Part shown: one piece after another, positions 1-6,860 of the stretch
How positions within the stretch are numbered: the stretch's first letter is position 1
Layout: each line of letters starts with the position of its first letter
Assembly: GCA_943914745.1 (NCBI GenBank)
Contig: CALUDF010000104.1
Location: 1 to 9,409 of the forward strand
Length of the DNA stretch: 9,409 nucleotides
Direction: 5' to 3'
Source: an uncultured Bacteriovorax sp.
GTDB lineage: Bacteria; Bdellovibrionota; Bacteriovoracia; Bacteriovoracales; Bacteriovoracaceae
The notes under the pieces: model-generated
Seen by the model: only the letters and a program-made list of their open reading frames with translations
What the model was told of the DNA's origin: nothing
Databases searched by the model: none
Made by a program: the position numbers and the translations under genes

Positions 1-42
1 ATTATATCCCGGGGACTTGCTGCGATTGAATCTAGGTAATTA

Positions 43-71
43 TTTCCACCTGACTAACTCTTTGATACAGT
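43..71 (+). promoter_or_regulatory. Candidate sigma-70 promoter for the mutase-meaB operon
   Basis: A -35-like TTTCCA (43-48) is followed after 17 nt by a -10-like TACAGT (66-71). A TG at 63-64 forms an extended -10 (TGATACAGT). Each hexamer matches consensus at 4 of 6 positions. Transcription would start near 78, giving a leader of about 24 nt that contains the Shine-Dalgarno AAAGGA (91-96), 5 nt before the mutase ATG. No GG-N10-GC sigma-54 element is visible in 1-101. I see no gene in 1-101. A TATAAT on the minus strand at 1-6 could belong to a divergent gene outside the window, but it has no convincing -35. Confidence 0.4.
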
Positions 72-101
72 AAGCTTGCTAACGACATCTAAAGGAAATT
101 T

Positions 102-2228
102 ATGCTACAAGATTGGGAAAAACTCGTCGAAAAAGAGACTAAAGGCAAAAAGCCAAGTGACCTGACATGGAACTCTCCGGAAGGAATTCCTGTTAAGGCC
201 TTCTACTCTAAAGCGGACACTGACAAATTATCATTCACAGATACAATGCCTGGAATTGGTCCATTTATCAGAGGACCAAAGGCCACGATGTACGCTGGTA
301 GACCTTGGACCATCCGCCAATACGCAGGATTTTCTACGGCTGAAGAATCAAATGCCTTTTACAGAAAAGCACTGGCCGCTGGAGCTCAGGGTGTCTCCGT
401 TGCTTTCGATCTCGCCACTCACCGCGGATACGACTCTGATCACCCACGCGTCTCTGGTGACGTTGGAAAAGCTGGTGTGGCCATCGACTCTGTTGAAGAC
501 ATGAAAATTCTCTTTGATGGAATTCCCTTAGATAAAGTTTCTGTCTCAATGACTATGAACGGAGCCGTTCTCCCAATCCTCGCTAACTACATCGTCGCAG
601 CTGAAGAGCAAGGTGTCTCTCAAGATAAACTCTCAGGCACAATCCAAAATGACATCTTAAAAGAATTCATGGTGAGAAACACTTACATCTTCCCACCAGC
701 CCCTTCGATGAGGGCCATCGCCGACATCTTCGCTTACACAGCGAAGAACATGCCGAAGTTCAACTCCATTTCGATTTCCGGCTACCACATGCAAGAAGCC
801 GGAGCAGATGCCGTGCTTGAGCTTGCCTACACTATCGCCGATGGAAAAGAGTACATCGATACGGCCCTTGCTGCCGGAATGAACATCGATGACTTCGCTC
901 CAAGACTTTCGTTCTTCTTTGGTATCGGAATGAACTTCTATATGGAGATCGCAAAGCTCAGAGCAGCCCGTTTCTTATGGAATAAAGTCGTCTCAAAATA
1001 CAATCCAAAAAAAGAAGACTCAAAAATGCTTCGTACACACTGCCAGACTTCTGGCTGGTCACTGACTGAGCAAGACCCATACAACAACGTCATCAGGACA
1101 ACGATTGAGGCCATGGCCGCAGTCTTTGGTGGAACACAATCCCTGCACACCAATGCGTTTGATGAAGCGATCGCTCTTCCTACAGAATTCTCTGCAAGGA
1201 TCGCCAGAAACACTCAGATCATCATCCAGGAAGAAACTCACATCACAAATGTTGTCGATCCTTGGGGTGGCTCTTACATGATGGAGTCCCTCACTCAAGA
1301 GATGATTGATAAGGCCCAAGCTATTTTAGATGAAGTGGAAAAAGCTGGTGGCATGGCAAAAGCAATCGAGACCGGAATCCCAAAATTAAACATTGAAAAA
1401 TCAGCGGCCATCAAACAGGCCCGCATTGATAAAGGACAAGACGTCATCGTTGGCGTAAACAAGTATCGCCTGAAAGAAGAAGACGCGATTGAAACGCTAG
1501 AGATCGACAATCATAAAGTCCGCGACTCACAACTGGCCCGTCTTGAGACACTAAGAAATAACCGCAATGACGAAGCCGTCATGCAGGCCCTTGAAGACCT
1601 GACTGAATACGCTCGCTCTGGAAAAGGAAACGGGCTTGATCTTGCCGTTAAGGCCGCACGCCTTCGCGCGAGCATCGGAGAGATCACCTACGCCCTTGAA
1701 AGAGTCTGGGGACGCTACAATGCCAACACACAAACTGTAACCGGTGTTTACGGTAAATCTTTTGAAAAGGATGAGAACTGGATGAAAATCGCTGAGGACA
1801 TCAAAGCTTTCGTAGAAAGACATGGACGCCGCCCGAGAATGCTCGTCGCTAAAATGGGTCAAGACGGCCACGACCGCGGGGCCAAAGTCATCGCCACCGC
1901 CTTTGCCGACGTTGGTTTTGATATCGACCTCGCTCCACTTTTTTCAACTCCTGCCGAAGTTGCTAAGCAAGCTGTAGAAAACGACGTGCACGTTGTCGGC
2001 GTCTCTTCACAGGCCGCAGGTCATAAAACCCTTATCCCGGATCTCATTGCTGAATTAAAAAAACTCGGCGCTGATGACATCATCGTTGTCTGCGGTGGAG
2101 TTATTCCAAAAACAGATTACGACTTCTTATGGAAGGCCGGAGTCAAAGGAATTTTTGGCCCAGGAACAGTCATTCCAGTTGCTGCCCGCGATGTTTTGAA
2201 GGCCGTTGAAGAAAACCTAAAAGGCTAA
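102..2228 (+). CDS. scpA: Methylmalonyl-CoA mutase, full-length single chain (adenosylcobalamin-dependent)
   Basis: This cytosolic enzyme isomerises (R)-methylmalonyl-CoA to succinyl-CoA. The 708-residue length matches full-length catalytic chains such as E. coli ScpA/Sbm or the MutB subunit. An N-terminal TIM barrel (about residues 30-395) carries the family signature YAGRPWTIRQYAGF (64-77). Aligned by motif to the Propionibacterium enzyme, Tyr74, Arg192 and His229 correspond to its Tyr89, Arg207 and His244. The Tyr/Arg pair is that of methylmalonyl-CoA mutase rather than isobutyryl-CoA mutase (Phe/Gln). A linker leads to the C-terminal B12-binding domain (about 575-705) with DGHDRG (588-593), in which His590 is the cobalt ligand, followed by VVGVSSQAAGHKT and CGGVIP. 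The ATG is supported by AAAGGA at 91-96. No small MutA-like partner lies next to it, so a homodimer is inferred. meaB follows after 2 nt. Confidence 0.96.
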   Translation: MLQDWEKLVEKETKGKKPSDLTWNSPEGIPVKAFYSKADTDKLSFTDTMPGIGPFIRGPKATMYAGRPWTIRQYAGFSTAEESNAFYRKALAAGAQGVSVAFDLATHRGYDSDHPRVSGDVGKAGVAIDSVEDMKILFDGIPLDKVSVSMTMNGAVLPILANYIVAAEEQGVSQDKLSGTIQNDILKEFMVRNTYIFPPAPSMRAIADIFAYTAKNMPKFNSISISGYHMQEAGADAVLELAYTIADGKEYIDTALAAGMNIDDFAPRLSFFFGIGMNFYMEIAKLRAARFLWNKVVSKYNPKKEDSKMLRTHCQTSGWSLTEQDPYNNVIRTTIEAMAAVFGGTQSLHTNAFDEAIALPTEFSARIARNTQIIIQEETHITNVVDPWGGSYMMESLTQEMIDKAQAILDEVEKAGGMAKAIETGIPKLNIEKSAAIKQARIDKGQDVIVGVNKYRLKEEDAIETLEIDNHKVRDSQLARLETLRNNRNDEAVMQALEDLTEYARSGKGNGLDLAVKAARLRASIGEITYALERVWGRYNANTQTVTGVYGKSFEKDENWMKIAEDIKAFVERHGRRPRMLVAKMGQDGHDRGAKVIATAFADVGFDIDLAPLFSTPAEVAKQAVENDVHVVGVSSQAAGHKTLIPDLIAELKKLGADDIIVVCGGVIPKTDYDFLWKAGVKGIFGPGTVIPVAARDVLKAVEENLKG

Positions 2229-2230
2229 GT

Positions 2231-3193
2231 ATGATTGATTTTAATAAACTCCTGAGCGGAGACAGAAGAACACTGGCCCGTGCGATTACTCTTTTAGAAT
2301 CAACTAGAGATTCTGACAGAGCTCTCGCTCAAGACCTTCTCGATCAGGCCCTGCCTCATTCTGGAAAAAGTTTTCGTGTAGGAATCACCGGCGTCCCTGG
2401 AGTTGGTAAATCAAGCTTCATTGAAGCTTTCGGGCAACACCTCATTGAAAAAGGCCACAAGGTCGCCGTCCTCGCGGTAGACCCAAGCTCACCGATAAAT
2501 GGTGGAAGCATCATGGGCGATAAAACCCGCATGGAAAAACTCTCCACAATGGATGAAGCTTTCATTAGACCTAGTCCAACCTCAGGCTCTCTTGGTGGGG
2601 TTGCTTTTAAAACCCGCGAAGCCGTCATTCTTTGCGAAGCCGCTGGTTTTGATTTCATCCTCATTGAGACCGTTGGCGTCGGCCAGTCTGAATATGAAGT
2701 CCACAGCATGGTTGATTTTTTTGCCATCCTCATGCTTCCAAATGCTGGTGATGAGCTCCAGGGAATCAAGCGTGGGATTCTAGAGCTTGCTGATCTTATC
2801 GTCGTTAATAAAGCAGATGGGCAAACTGCCCAACTCGCTAAAGCTGCTGTTCAACAGTACGCGGGCGCCGTTGAATTACTGGCCTCAACTTCTCTTTGGA
2901 AACCAAGAGTTGTCGCCGCTTCTTCAATGGAAAAAACCGGCATAAGCGACATCTACGACCTGATGGAAGAATATAAAAACAATCCAGTCGTCGCTTCAAC
3001 TTTCAATCAAAAAAGAAGCGAGCAAAACAAAGATTGGTTTCATAAGCTGATTCATGAACTTATCGAACTACGAATTAATTCTAAAGCTGAGTACAAATCA
3101 AAACAGACAACTTTAGAAGATGAAGTGATTAATTCAAAAATTTCTCCACTAAAGGCAGCTAATCTCTTAGTCGACACACTCATCAAAAAATAA
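2231..3193 (+). CDS. meaB: MeaB/ArgK-family GTPase, methylmalonyl-CoA mutase chaperone
   Basis: This is a P-loop GTPase of the SIMIBI class. In the known family it gates delivery of adenosylcobalamin to methylmalonyl-CoA mutase and protects the enzyme from inactivation; old 'ArgK' labels come from a mistaken transport-kinase assignment. At 320 residues it has family length. Visible motifs are the Walker A GVPGVGKS (54-61), AVDPSSP (82-88) and GDKTRM (96-101) in the switch region, the family-specific ETVGVGQSE (146-154), and the guanine-specificity motif NKAD (193-196). The helical C-terminal part (about 260-320) is expected to mediate dimerisation. The start codon lies 2 nt after the mutase stop, with AAGG at 2221-2224 overlapping the end of that gene, so the two genes are almost certainly co-transcribed and probably translationally coupled. 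The stop codon is directly followed by a terminator hairpin. Confidence 0.96.
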   Translation: MIDFNKLLSGDRRTLARAITLLESTRDSDRALAQDLLDQALPHSGKSFRVGITGVPGVGKSSFIEAFGQHLIEKGHKVAVLAVDPSSPINGGSIMGDKTRMEKLSTMDEAFIRPSPTSGSLGGVAFKTREAVILCEAAGFDFILIETVGVGQSEYEVHSMVDFFAILMLPNAGDELQGIKRGILELADLIVVNKADGQTAQLAKAAVQQYAGAVELLASTSLWKPRVVAASSMEKTGISDIYDLMEEYKNNPVVASTFNQKRSEQNKDWFHKLIHELIELRINSKAEYKSKQTTLEDEVINSKISPLKAANLLVDTLIKK

Positions 3194-3218
3194 AAAGCCC
3201 CAGCATAACTGGGGCTTT
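3194..3218. terminator. Bidirectional intrinsic terminator between convergent operons
   Basis: A perfect 10-bp stem, AAAGCCCCAG (3194-3203) with CTGGGGCTTT (3209-3218), encloses a 5-nt loop. It starts immediately after the meaB stop and lies 25 bp past the stop of the biotin-carrier gene on the other strand. On the minus strand the stem runs into a long U-rich tract (complement of 3182-3196), so it is a strong terminator for the carboxylase operon. On the plus strand the U-run is only three bases before CG, so termination of mutase-meaB transcripts may be weaker. Confidence 0.88.
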
Positions 3219-3243
3219 CGCATAAAAACTATTCTAAAAAATC

Positions 3244-3759
3244 TTATTCTCCAGCATCCACTTCAATCATCAAGACCCCATTATCAAGCGCATCTCCCGC
3301 CTTAACATGAATCGCCTTAACCACACCATTAGTCCCACACTTAATCTCATTTTCCATTTTCATGGCCTCAAGAATTAAGAGTGTCTGACCTTTCGTAACC
3401 TTGTCACCAACTTTACAGTTGATCTTAACAACCTTACCTGGCATTTGCGTGAATAACCCCCCCTCATCTCCACCACCAAGAGAAGATGGCTTGTAACCGC
3501 GGTAAAGCTTGAAAACCTTATCCACGTTAAGCATGATCCCCGGCGAGTCCTGACGGGCGAGCTTATTCCATCTAATCCCATCAGTTGAGGCAAAGTACTG
3601 ATCAGCAAGTTTTCTAACGAAGATTCTCTCTTTGTTGACTTCTTTCTGATCCTTGATCGTCCTGAATTCAAACTCCACCATCTCTGCCGAGTGAGTGATC
3701 GTTTTTGTCAGGTCGATGATGTATTCGTTCTTATCGTTATCAATTAAATACGTTCTCAT
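3244..3759 (-). CDS. Biotin carboxyl carrier subunit of acyl-CoA (propionyl-CoA) carboxylase
   Basis: This 171-residue protein carries the biotin that shuttles carboxyl groups between biotin carboxylase and carboxyltransferase. The C-terminal biotinyl domain (about 103-168) has the canonical EAMKMEN (131-137), with Lys134 as the biotinylation site, preceded by the conserved MPGKV (106-110). Residues 1-100 form a separate domain with beta-like alternating segments (YLIDNDKNEYIIDL, then EFEFRTI). By position it could match the BT interaction domain that lies between biotin carboxylase and carrier in fused propionyl-CoA carboxylase alpha chains; this is inferred. Residues 94-101 are a Gly-rich hinge. 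It is the last gene of the operon. Its ATG shares one base with the upstream stop (TAATG), implying re-initiation, and only a weak GGGG stretch could serve as a Shine-Dalgarno. Confidence 0.92.
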   Translation of the reverse strand: MRTYLIDNDKNEYIIDLTKTITHSAEMVEFEFRTIKDQKEVNKERIFVRKLADQYFASTDGIRWNKLARQDSPGIMLNVDKVFKLYRGYKPSSLGGGDEGGLFTQMPGKVVKINCKVGDKVTKGQTLLILEAMKMENEIKCGTNGVVKAIHVKAGDALDNGVLMIEVDAGE

Positions 3760-5216
3760 TATAACCCCATTCTTCTTGCTTCAACTCCCGCGATCTGCTT
3801 GTAGATGTGCGTGAAGTTCATGTCCGTACTAACCTGCTCTTGAGGTTTTTCCGTGGCAATGAAGTTAGTTGAATATTTACCTTTAACGAAAACTTCGTTC
3901 TTCATGATGACTTTATGAAGCGGGATGTTTGTCTTTAATCCTTCGATTAAAAGTCCATCAAGGGCAGCTTTCATTTTTCTGATCGCCACTTCTCTTAGGA
4001 TCCCCTTCACAACCAGCTTTCCGACCATAGGGTCGAAATCTGGAGTTACCTGAAGTCCTTTATAAAGACAGTTATCAAAACGGGTTCCTTGCGGGAAATT
4101 CGTCTCACAACCTGTTACTGTTCCTGGAGCTGGAAGCATCGTGATCGGGTCCTCTGCACAGATACGGCATTCAATCGCATGCCCTGTTCTCTTAATCCAT
4201 TCCTGAGAAGGGATTCCAAGATCGTCACCGAAAGCAGACTGGATCATACAAACGATCAAGTCAATTCCCGTGATCTCCTCCGTAATCGGGTGCTCTACCT
4301 GGATACGAGTGTTCATCTCAAGGAAGTAGAACTCTCTGTCTTCACCCATGATTAACTCAACCGTTCCTGCAGAGTCATACTTGATGGCCTTCGCAAGATT
4401 CACCGCTGAATTACAAACACGTTGACGAAGGTCTTCATCATCCCCAATGAATGGCGATGGAGCCTCTTCAACGATCTTTTGGTGACGGCGCTGAATTGAA
4501 CATTCTCTCTCGAAAAAGTGAAACACATTTCCTTTTCTATCGGCCAAGATCTGAACTTCAATGTGGTGAGGATTGACGATGTATTTTTCTACAAGCAAGT
4601 CACCATTTTTAAAAGCGGCCGCAGCCTCTCTTCCTACAGCTTCAAAGTTATTTCTAACGTCTTCTTCGTTGTGACAAACGCGCATGCCGCGTCCACCACC
4701 ACCAGCGACAGCTTTAAGCAGGATAGGATATTTAATCTGGTTACCAATTTTGATGGCCTCTTCAATCGACTTTACCGGCCCAGTTGAACCAGGAACGACT
4801 GGCATCCCAACCTTCTGAGCAAATTCTTTTGAAACGGCCTTATCACCCATGACTCTTACAGCTTCTGGGTGCGGTCCAATCCATACGATTCCGTTATCAA
4901 CTAACGCCTGAGAAAATTCAGTGTTCTCTGATAAGAATCCGTATCCTGGGTGGACACCATCGATTTTGTATTTCTTACAAACATCAAGGATGTTTGCAAT
5001 GTTTAAGTAGGTCTCAGCATTAGTTGAACCTGGAAGCCTCACCCATTCATCACACATCTCAAGGTGCTTTGCCTGGACTTCGTTATCAGTCCAAACACCA
5101 ACAGCAGTGTGACCTAGCTCGCGACACGCTTTAGCGATACGAGAGGCGATCTCTCCACGATTAATGATGAGAATTCTTTTATTAGATGAAGTTGGCTTTG
5201 TCGTATTTTGGCTCAT
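3759..5216 (-). CDS. accC: Biotin carboxylase subunit of acyl-CoA (propionyl-CoA) carboxylase
   Basis: This ATP-grasp enzyme carboxylates biotin on the carrier subunit using ATP and bicarbonate. Residues 13-125 are the N-terminal biotin carboxylase domain (KRILIINRGEIA, VHPGYGFLSEN). The ATP-grasp core has the glycine-rich loop AGGGGRGM (171-178), then ECSIQRRHQKIVEEAPSP (238-255) and the catalytic strand FLEMNTRIQVEH (298-309), with Glu300, Asn302 and Arg304 matching the conserved metal and bicarbonate residues. The C-terminal biotin carboxylase domain follows (Arg351 in IECR, GTVTG). At 485 residues it is somewhat longer than free AccC, with about 35 extra C-terminal residues, and it lacks a fused biotinyl domain. 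Its ATG overlaps the carboxyltransferase stop (ATGA, 5213-5216) and there is no good Shine-Dalgarno, so translation is probably coupled. The accC symbol is by family; pccA would also fit the pathway. Confidence 0.95.
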   Translation of the reverse strand: MSQNTTKPTSSNKRILIINRGEIASRIAKACRELGHTAVGVWTDNEVQAKHLEMCDEWVRLPGSTNAETYLNIANILDVCKKYKIDGVHPGYGFLSENTEFSQALVDNGIVWIGPHPEAVRVMGDKAVSKEFAQKVGMPVVPGSTGPVKSIEEAIKIGNQIKYPILLKAVAGGGGRGMRVCHNEEDVRNNFEAVGREAAAAFKNGDLLVEKYIVNPHHIEVQILADRKGNVFHFFERECSIQRRHQKIVEEAPSPFIGDDEDLRQRVCNSAVNLAKAIKYDSAGTVELIMGEDREFYFLEMNTRIQVEHPITEEITGIDLIVCMIQSAFGDDLGIPSQEWIKRTGHAIECRICAEDPITMLPAPGTVTGCETNFPQGTRFDNCLYKGLQVTPDFDPMVGKLVVKGILREVAIRKMKAALDGLLIEGLKTNIPLHKVIMKNEVFVKGKYSTNFIATEKPQEQVSTDMNFTHIYKQIAGVEARRMGL

Positions 5217-6778
5217 AGTTGGATGTTCCCGTGTTTACGTTTAGGCTTCTCTTGCTTCTTATTCTTAAGAGCAACAAGGTATTCATAAACTCTCTTACGA
5301 GTTTCTTCCGGAAGAATGATCGCGTCCATGAACCCAAGCTCTGCAGCTCTGTATGGGTTGGCGAATTTCTCTTCATAATCAGCGATCAACTGAGCTTTCT
5401 TATCGTCGAAAGCTTTTCCAGTTAACCCTTCCATCTCACCTCTGTGAATGATGTTTACCGCTCCCTCAGCTCCCATTACCGCGATTTCCGCAGTCGGGTA
5501 AGCAAGGTTAACGTCAGTTCTGATGTGCTTAGACGCCATAACGAGGTAAGCACCACCGTAAGATTTACGGGTGATGATTGAGATTAATGGAACAGTCGCT
5601 TCAGAGTAAGCGTATAGAAGTTTTGATCCGTGCTTAATGATCCCACCGTACTCTTGGTTAGTCCCTGGAAGGAATCCTGGAACGTCGACGAGAGTTAAAA
5701 TAGGAATATCAAAAGCGTCACAGAATCTTACGAAACGCGCAGCTTTCTCAGAAGAATCGATGTCCAGAACCCCAGCAAGCACTGAAGGCTGGTTGGCGAC
5801 GATACCAATCTTGATTCCACCAACCGAAGCAAAACCAACGATGATGTTTTTTGCATAGTCTTTATGAACTTCTAAAAATTGAGCATCGTCGACGATGTCG
5901 AAGATGATCTCTTTCATGTCATACGGCTTCTTAGGATTTGCCGGAACCGTTTCTTTGATTTTTACGTTGTCGCGATAGATTGTATCCGACGTGTATTTAG
6001 GAGTTGCCTTTGTGAAGTTCGCGTGTGGAATGTATGAAAGAAGCTCGCGCACTCTCTCAAAACACTCATCTTCGCTCGCCACTTTAAACTGCGCCACACC
6101 CGATTTCTCAGAGTGAGTCCCAGCTCCACCAAGTTGGTCTTTCGTCACTTCTTCGTGAGTCACGGTCTTGATAACATCTGGACCTGTAACGAACATATAA
6201 GAAGTCTTATCAACCATGAATATGAAATCTGTCAGGGCCGGAGAATAAACCGCCCCACCAGCACAAGGTCCAAGGATCAACGAGATTTGTGGAATAACTC
6301 CAGAACACTTTACGTTTCTGTAGAAAATTTCACCGTACCCAGCTAGTCCTTCAACACCCTCTTGAATACGGGCTCCACCTGAATCATTCATCCCGATAAT
6401 CGGAATCCTGTTTTCAAGCGCGAAGTCCATGATCTTGCAAATTTTCTTTGCGTGGGCAGATCCAAGAGATCCACCAAAACAAGTGAAGTCCTGTGAATAA
6501 AGAGCGATCTTCTGGCCATTGATTGTCGCAACACCTGTCACAACACCGTCACCAAGAAAAGACTCTCCCTTTCCCATCGCTGCTTGTTTACTGATAACGA
6601 AACGATCGAATTCTAAAAACGATCCTGGGTCAACTAGACGCTCAATACGCTCTCTAGCTGTATATTTACCTTGTTCATGTTGTTTTTTGATACGGGATTC
6701 ACCACCACCTAATTCAGCTTGATGTCTGAGTTTAAGTAATAGCTCACGCTTCCCTTCCAGTGTCTGGGTCTGAGACAT
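5213..6778 (-). CDS. pccB: Acyl-CoA carboxyltransferase, propionyl-CoA carboxylase beta subunit type
   Basis: This protein transfers the carboxyl group from carboxybiotin to an acyl-CoA, most likely propionyl-CoA. It is 521 residues long, a normal PccB length, with two crotonase-fold halves. The N-terminal half has KYTARERIERLVDPGSF (38-54), DFTCFGGSLG (97-106), NDSGGARIQEG (131-141) and the oxyanion segment GPCAGGAVYSPAL (170-182). The C-terminal half has DVPGFLPGTNQE (365-376), GGIIKHGSKLL (378-388) and SYGGAYLVM (406-414). The tail RKHGNIQL (514-521) resembles the RKHGNIPL end of PCC beta chains. Leu412 stands where I recall PccB proteins having a specificity-linked Asp. I chose ATG 6778 because AGGAGG (6791-6786) lies 7 nt upstream. 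An in-frame ATG at 6805 would add nine residues but has only AAGG before it. This is the first gene of the carboxylase operon. Confidence 0.94.
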   Translation of the reverse strand: MSQTQTLEGKRELLLKLRHQAELGGGESRIKKQHEQGKYTARERIERLVDPGSFLEFDRFVISKQAAMGKGESFLGDGVVTGVATINGQKIALYSQDFTCFGGSLGSAHAKKICKIMDFALENRIPIIGMNDSGGARIQEGVEGLAGYGEIFYRNVKCSGVIPQISLILGPCAGGAVYSPALTDFIFMVDKTSYMFVTGPDVIKTVTHEEVTKDQLGGAGTHSEKSGVAQFKVASEDECFERVRELLSYIPHANFTKATPKYTSDTIYRDNVKIKETVPANPKKPYDMKEIIFDIVDDAQFLEVHKDYAKNIIVGFASVGGIKIGIVANQPSVLAGVLDIDSSEKAARFVRFCDAFDIPILTLVDVPGFLPGTNQEYGGIIKHGSKLLYAYSEATVPLISIITRKSYGGAYLVMASKHIRTDVNLAYPTAEIAVMGAEGAVNIIHRGEMEGLTGKAFDDKKAQLIADYEEKFANPYRAAELGFMDAIILPEETRKRVYEYLVALKNKKQEKPKRKHGNIQL

Positions 6779-6829
6779 AAAAAAACCTCCTAAAGAAGGA
6801 GGCATTTTATACCTTGATTCTTTAGGAGG
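6779..6829 (-). promoter_or_regulatory. Terminator-shaped inverted repeat containing the pccB Shine-Dalgarno, with an alternative hairpin
   Basis: Read on the minus strand, CCTCCTAAAGAA (6829-6818) pairs perfectly with TTCTTTAGGAGG (6797-6786) over 12 bp around a 20-nt loop. It is followed at once by seven U (6785-6779) and then the pccB ATG. This is the shape of an intrinsic terminator for the upstream regulator gene. The last six bases of the 3' arm are AGGAGG, the Shine-Dalgarno of pccB. The loop also holds CCTCCT (partly 6802-6797), which can pair with the same AGGAGG in a 6-bp hairpin with a 5-nt loop, so two mutually exclusive structures exist and both hide the ribosome binding site. 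The pairing is directly visible; an attenuator or translation-control role is inferred. Confidence 0.75.
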
Positions 6830-6847
6830 CTACTTATAGTGCGTCAA
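6819..6847 (-). promoter_or_regulatory. Weak candidate sigma-70 promoter for the carboxylase operon
   Basis: On the minus strand, TTGACG (6847-6842, 5 of 6 to the -35 consensus) is followed after 17 nt by TAAAGA (6824-6819, only 3 of 6 to the -10). A start near 6812 would yield a leader of about 34 nt that lacks the upstream arm of the 12-bp inverted repeat, so that only the short hairpin could form. A second -10-like TATAAA (6811-6806) sits in the loop but has no usable -35 at normal spacing. The operon may instead depend on read-through from the regulator gene. Confidence 0.25.
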
Positions 6848-6860
6848 TATTCAATAATTT

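Noticed and set aside
1..60. Possible sigma-54 promoter (GGGG followed by TTGCTGC) or divergent small gene in the leader
   Set aside because: The GG to GC spacing is not 10 nt for any pair, and the short minus-strand frame here has no ribosome binding site.
1349..1364. TGGCATG-N4-AAGCA with exact GG-N10-GC spacing on the plus strand
   Set aside because: It lies deep inside the mutase coding sequence, has AA instead of TT in the -12 element, and has no gene start downstream; chance match.
1551..1871. Open frame of 106 codons antisense to the mutase
   Set aside because: It overlaps the conserved linker and B12 domain of the mutase, has no ribosome binding site or recognisable domain, and is a shadow of the coding bias of the real gene.
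2356..2769. Open frame of 137 codons antisense to meaB
   Set aside because: It lies completely within the conserved GTPase core on the other strand and its translation shows no family features; shadow frame.
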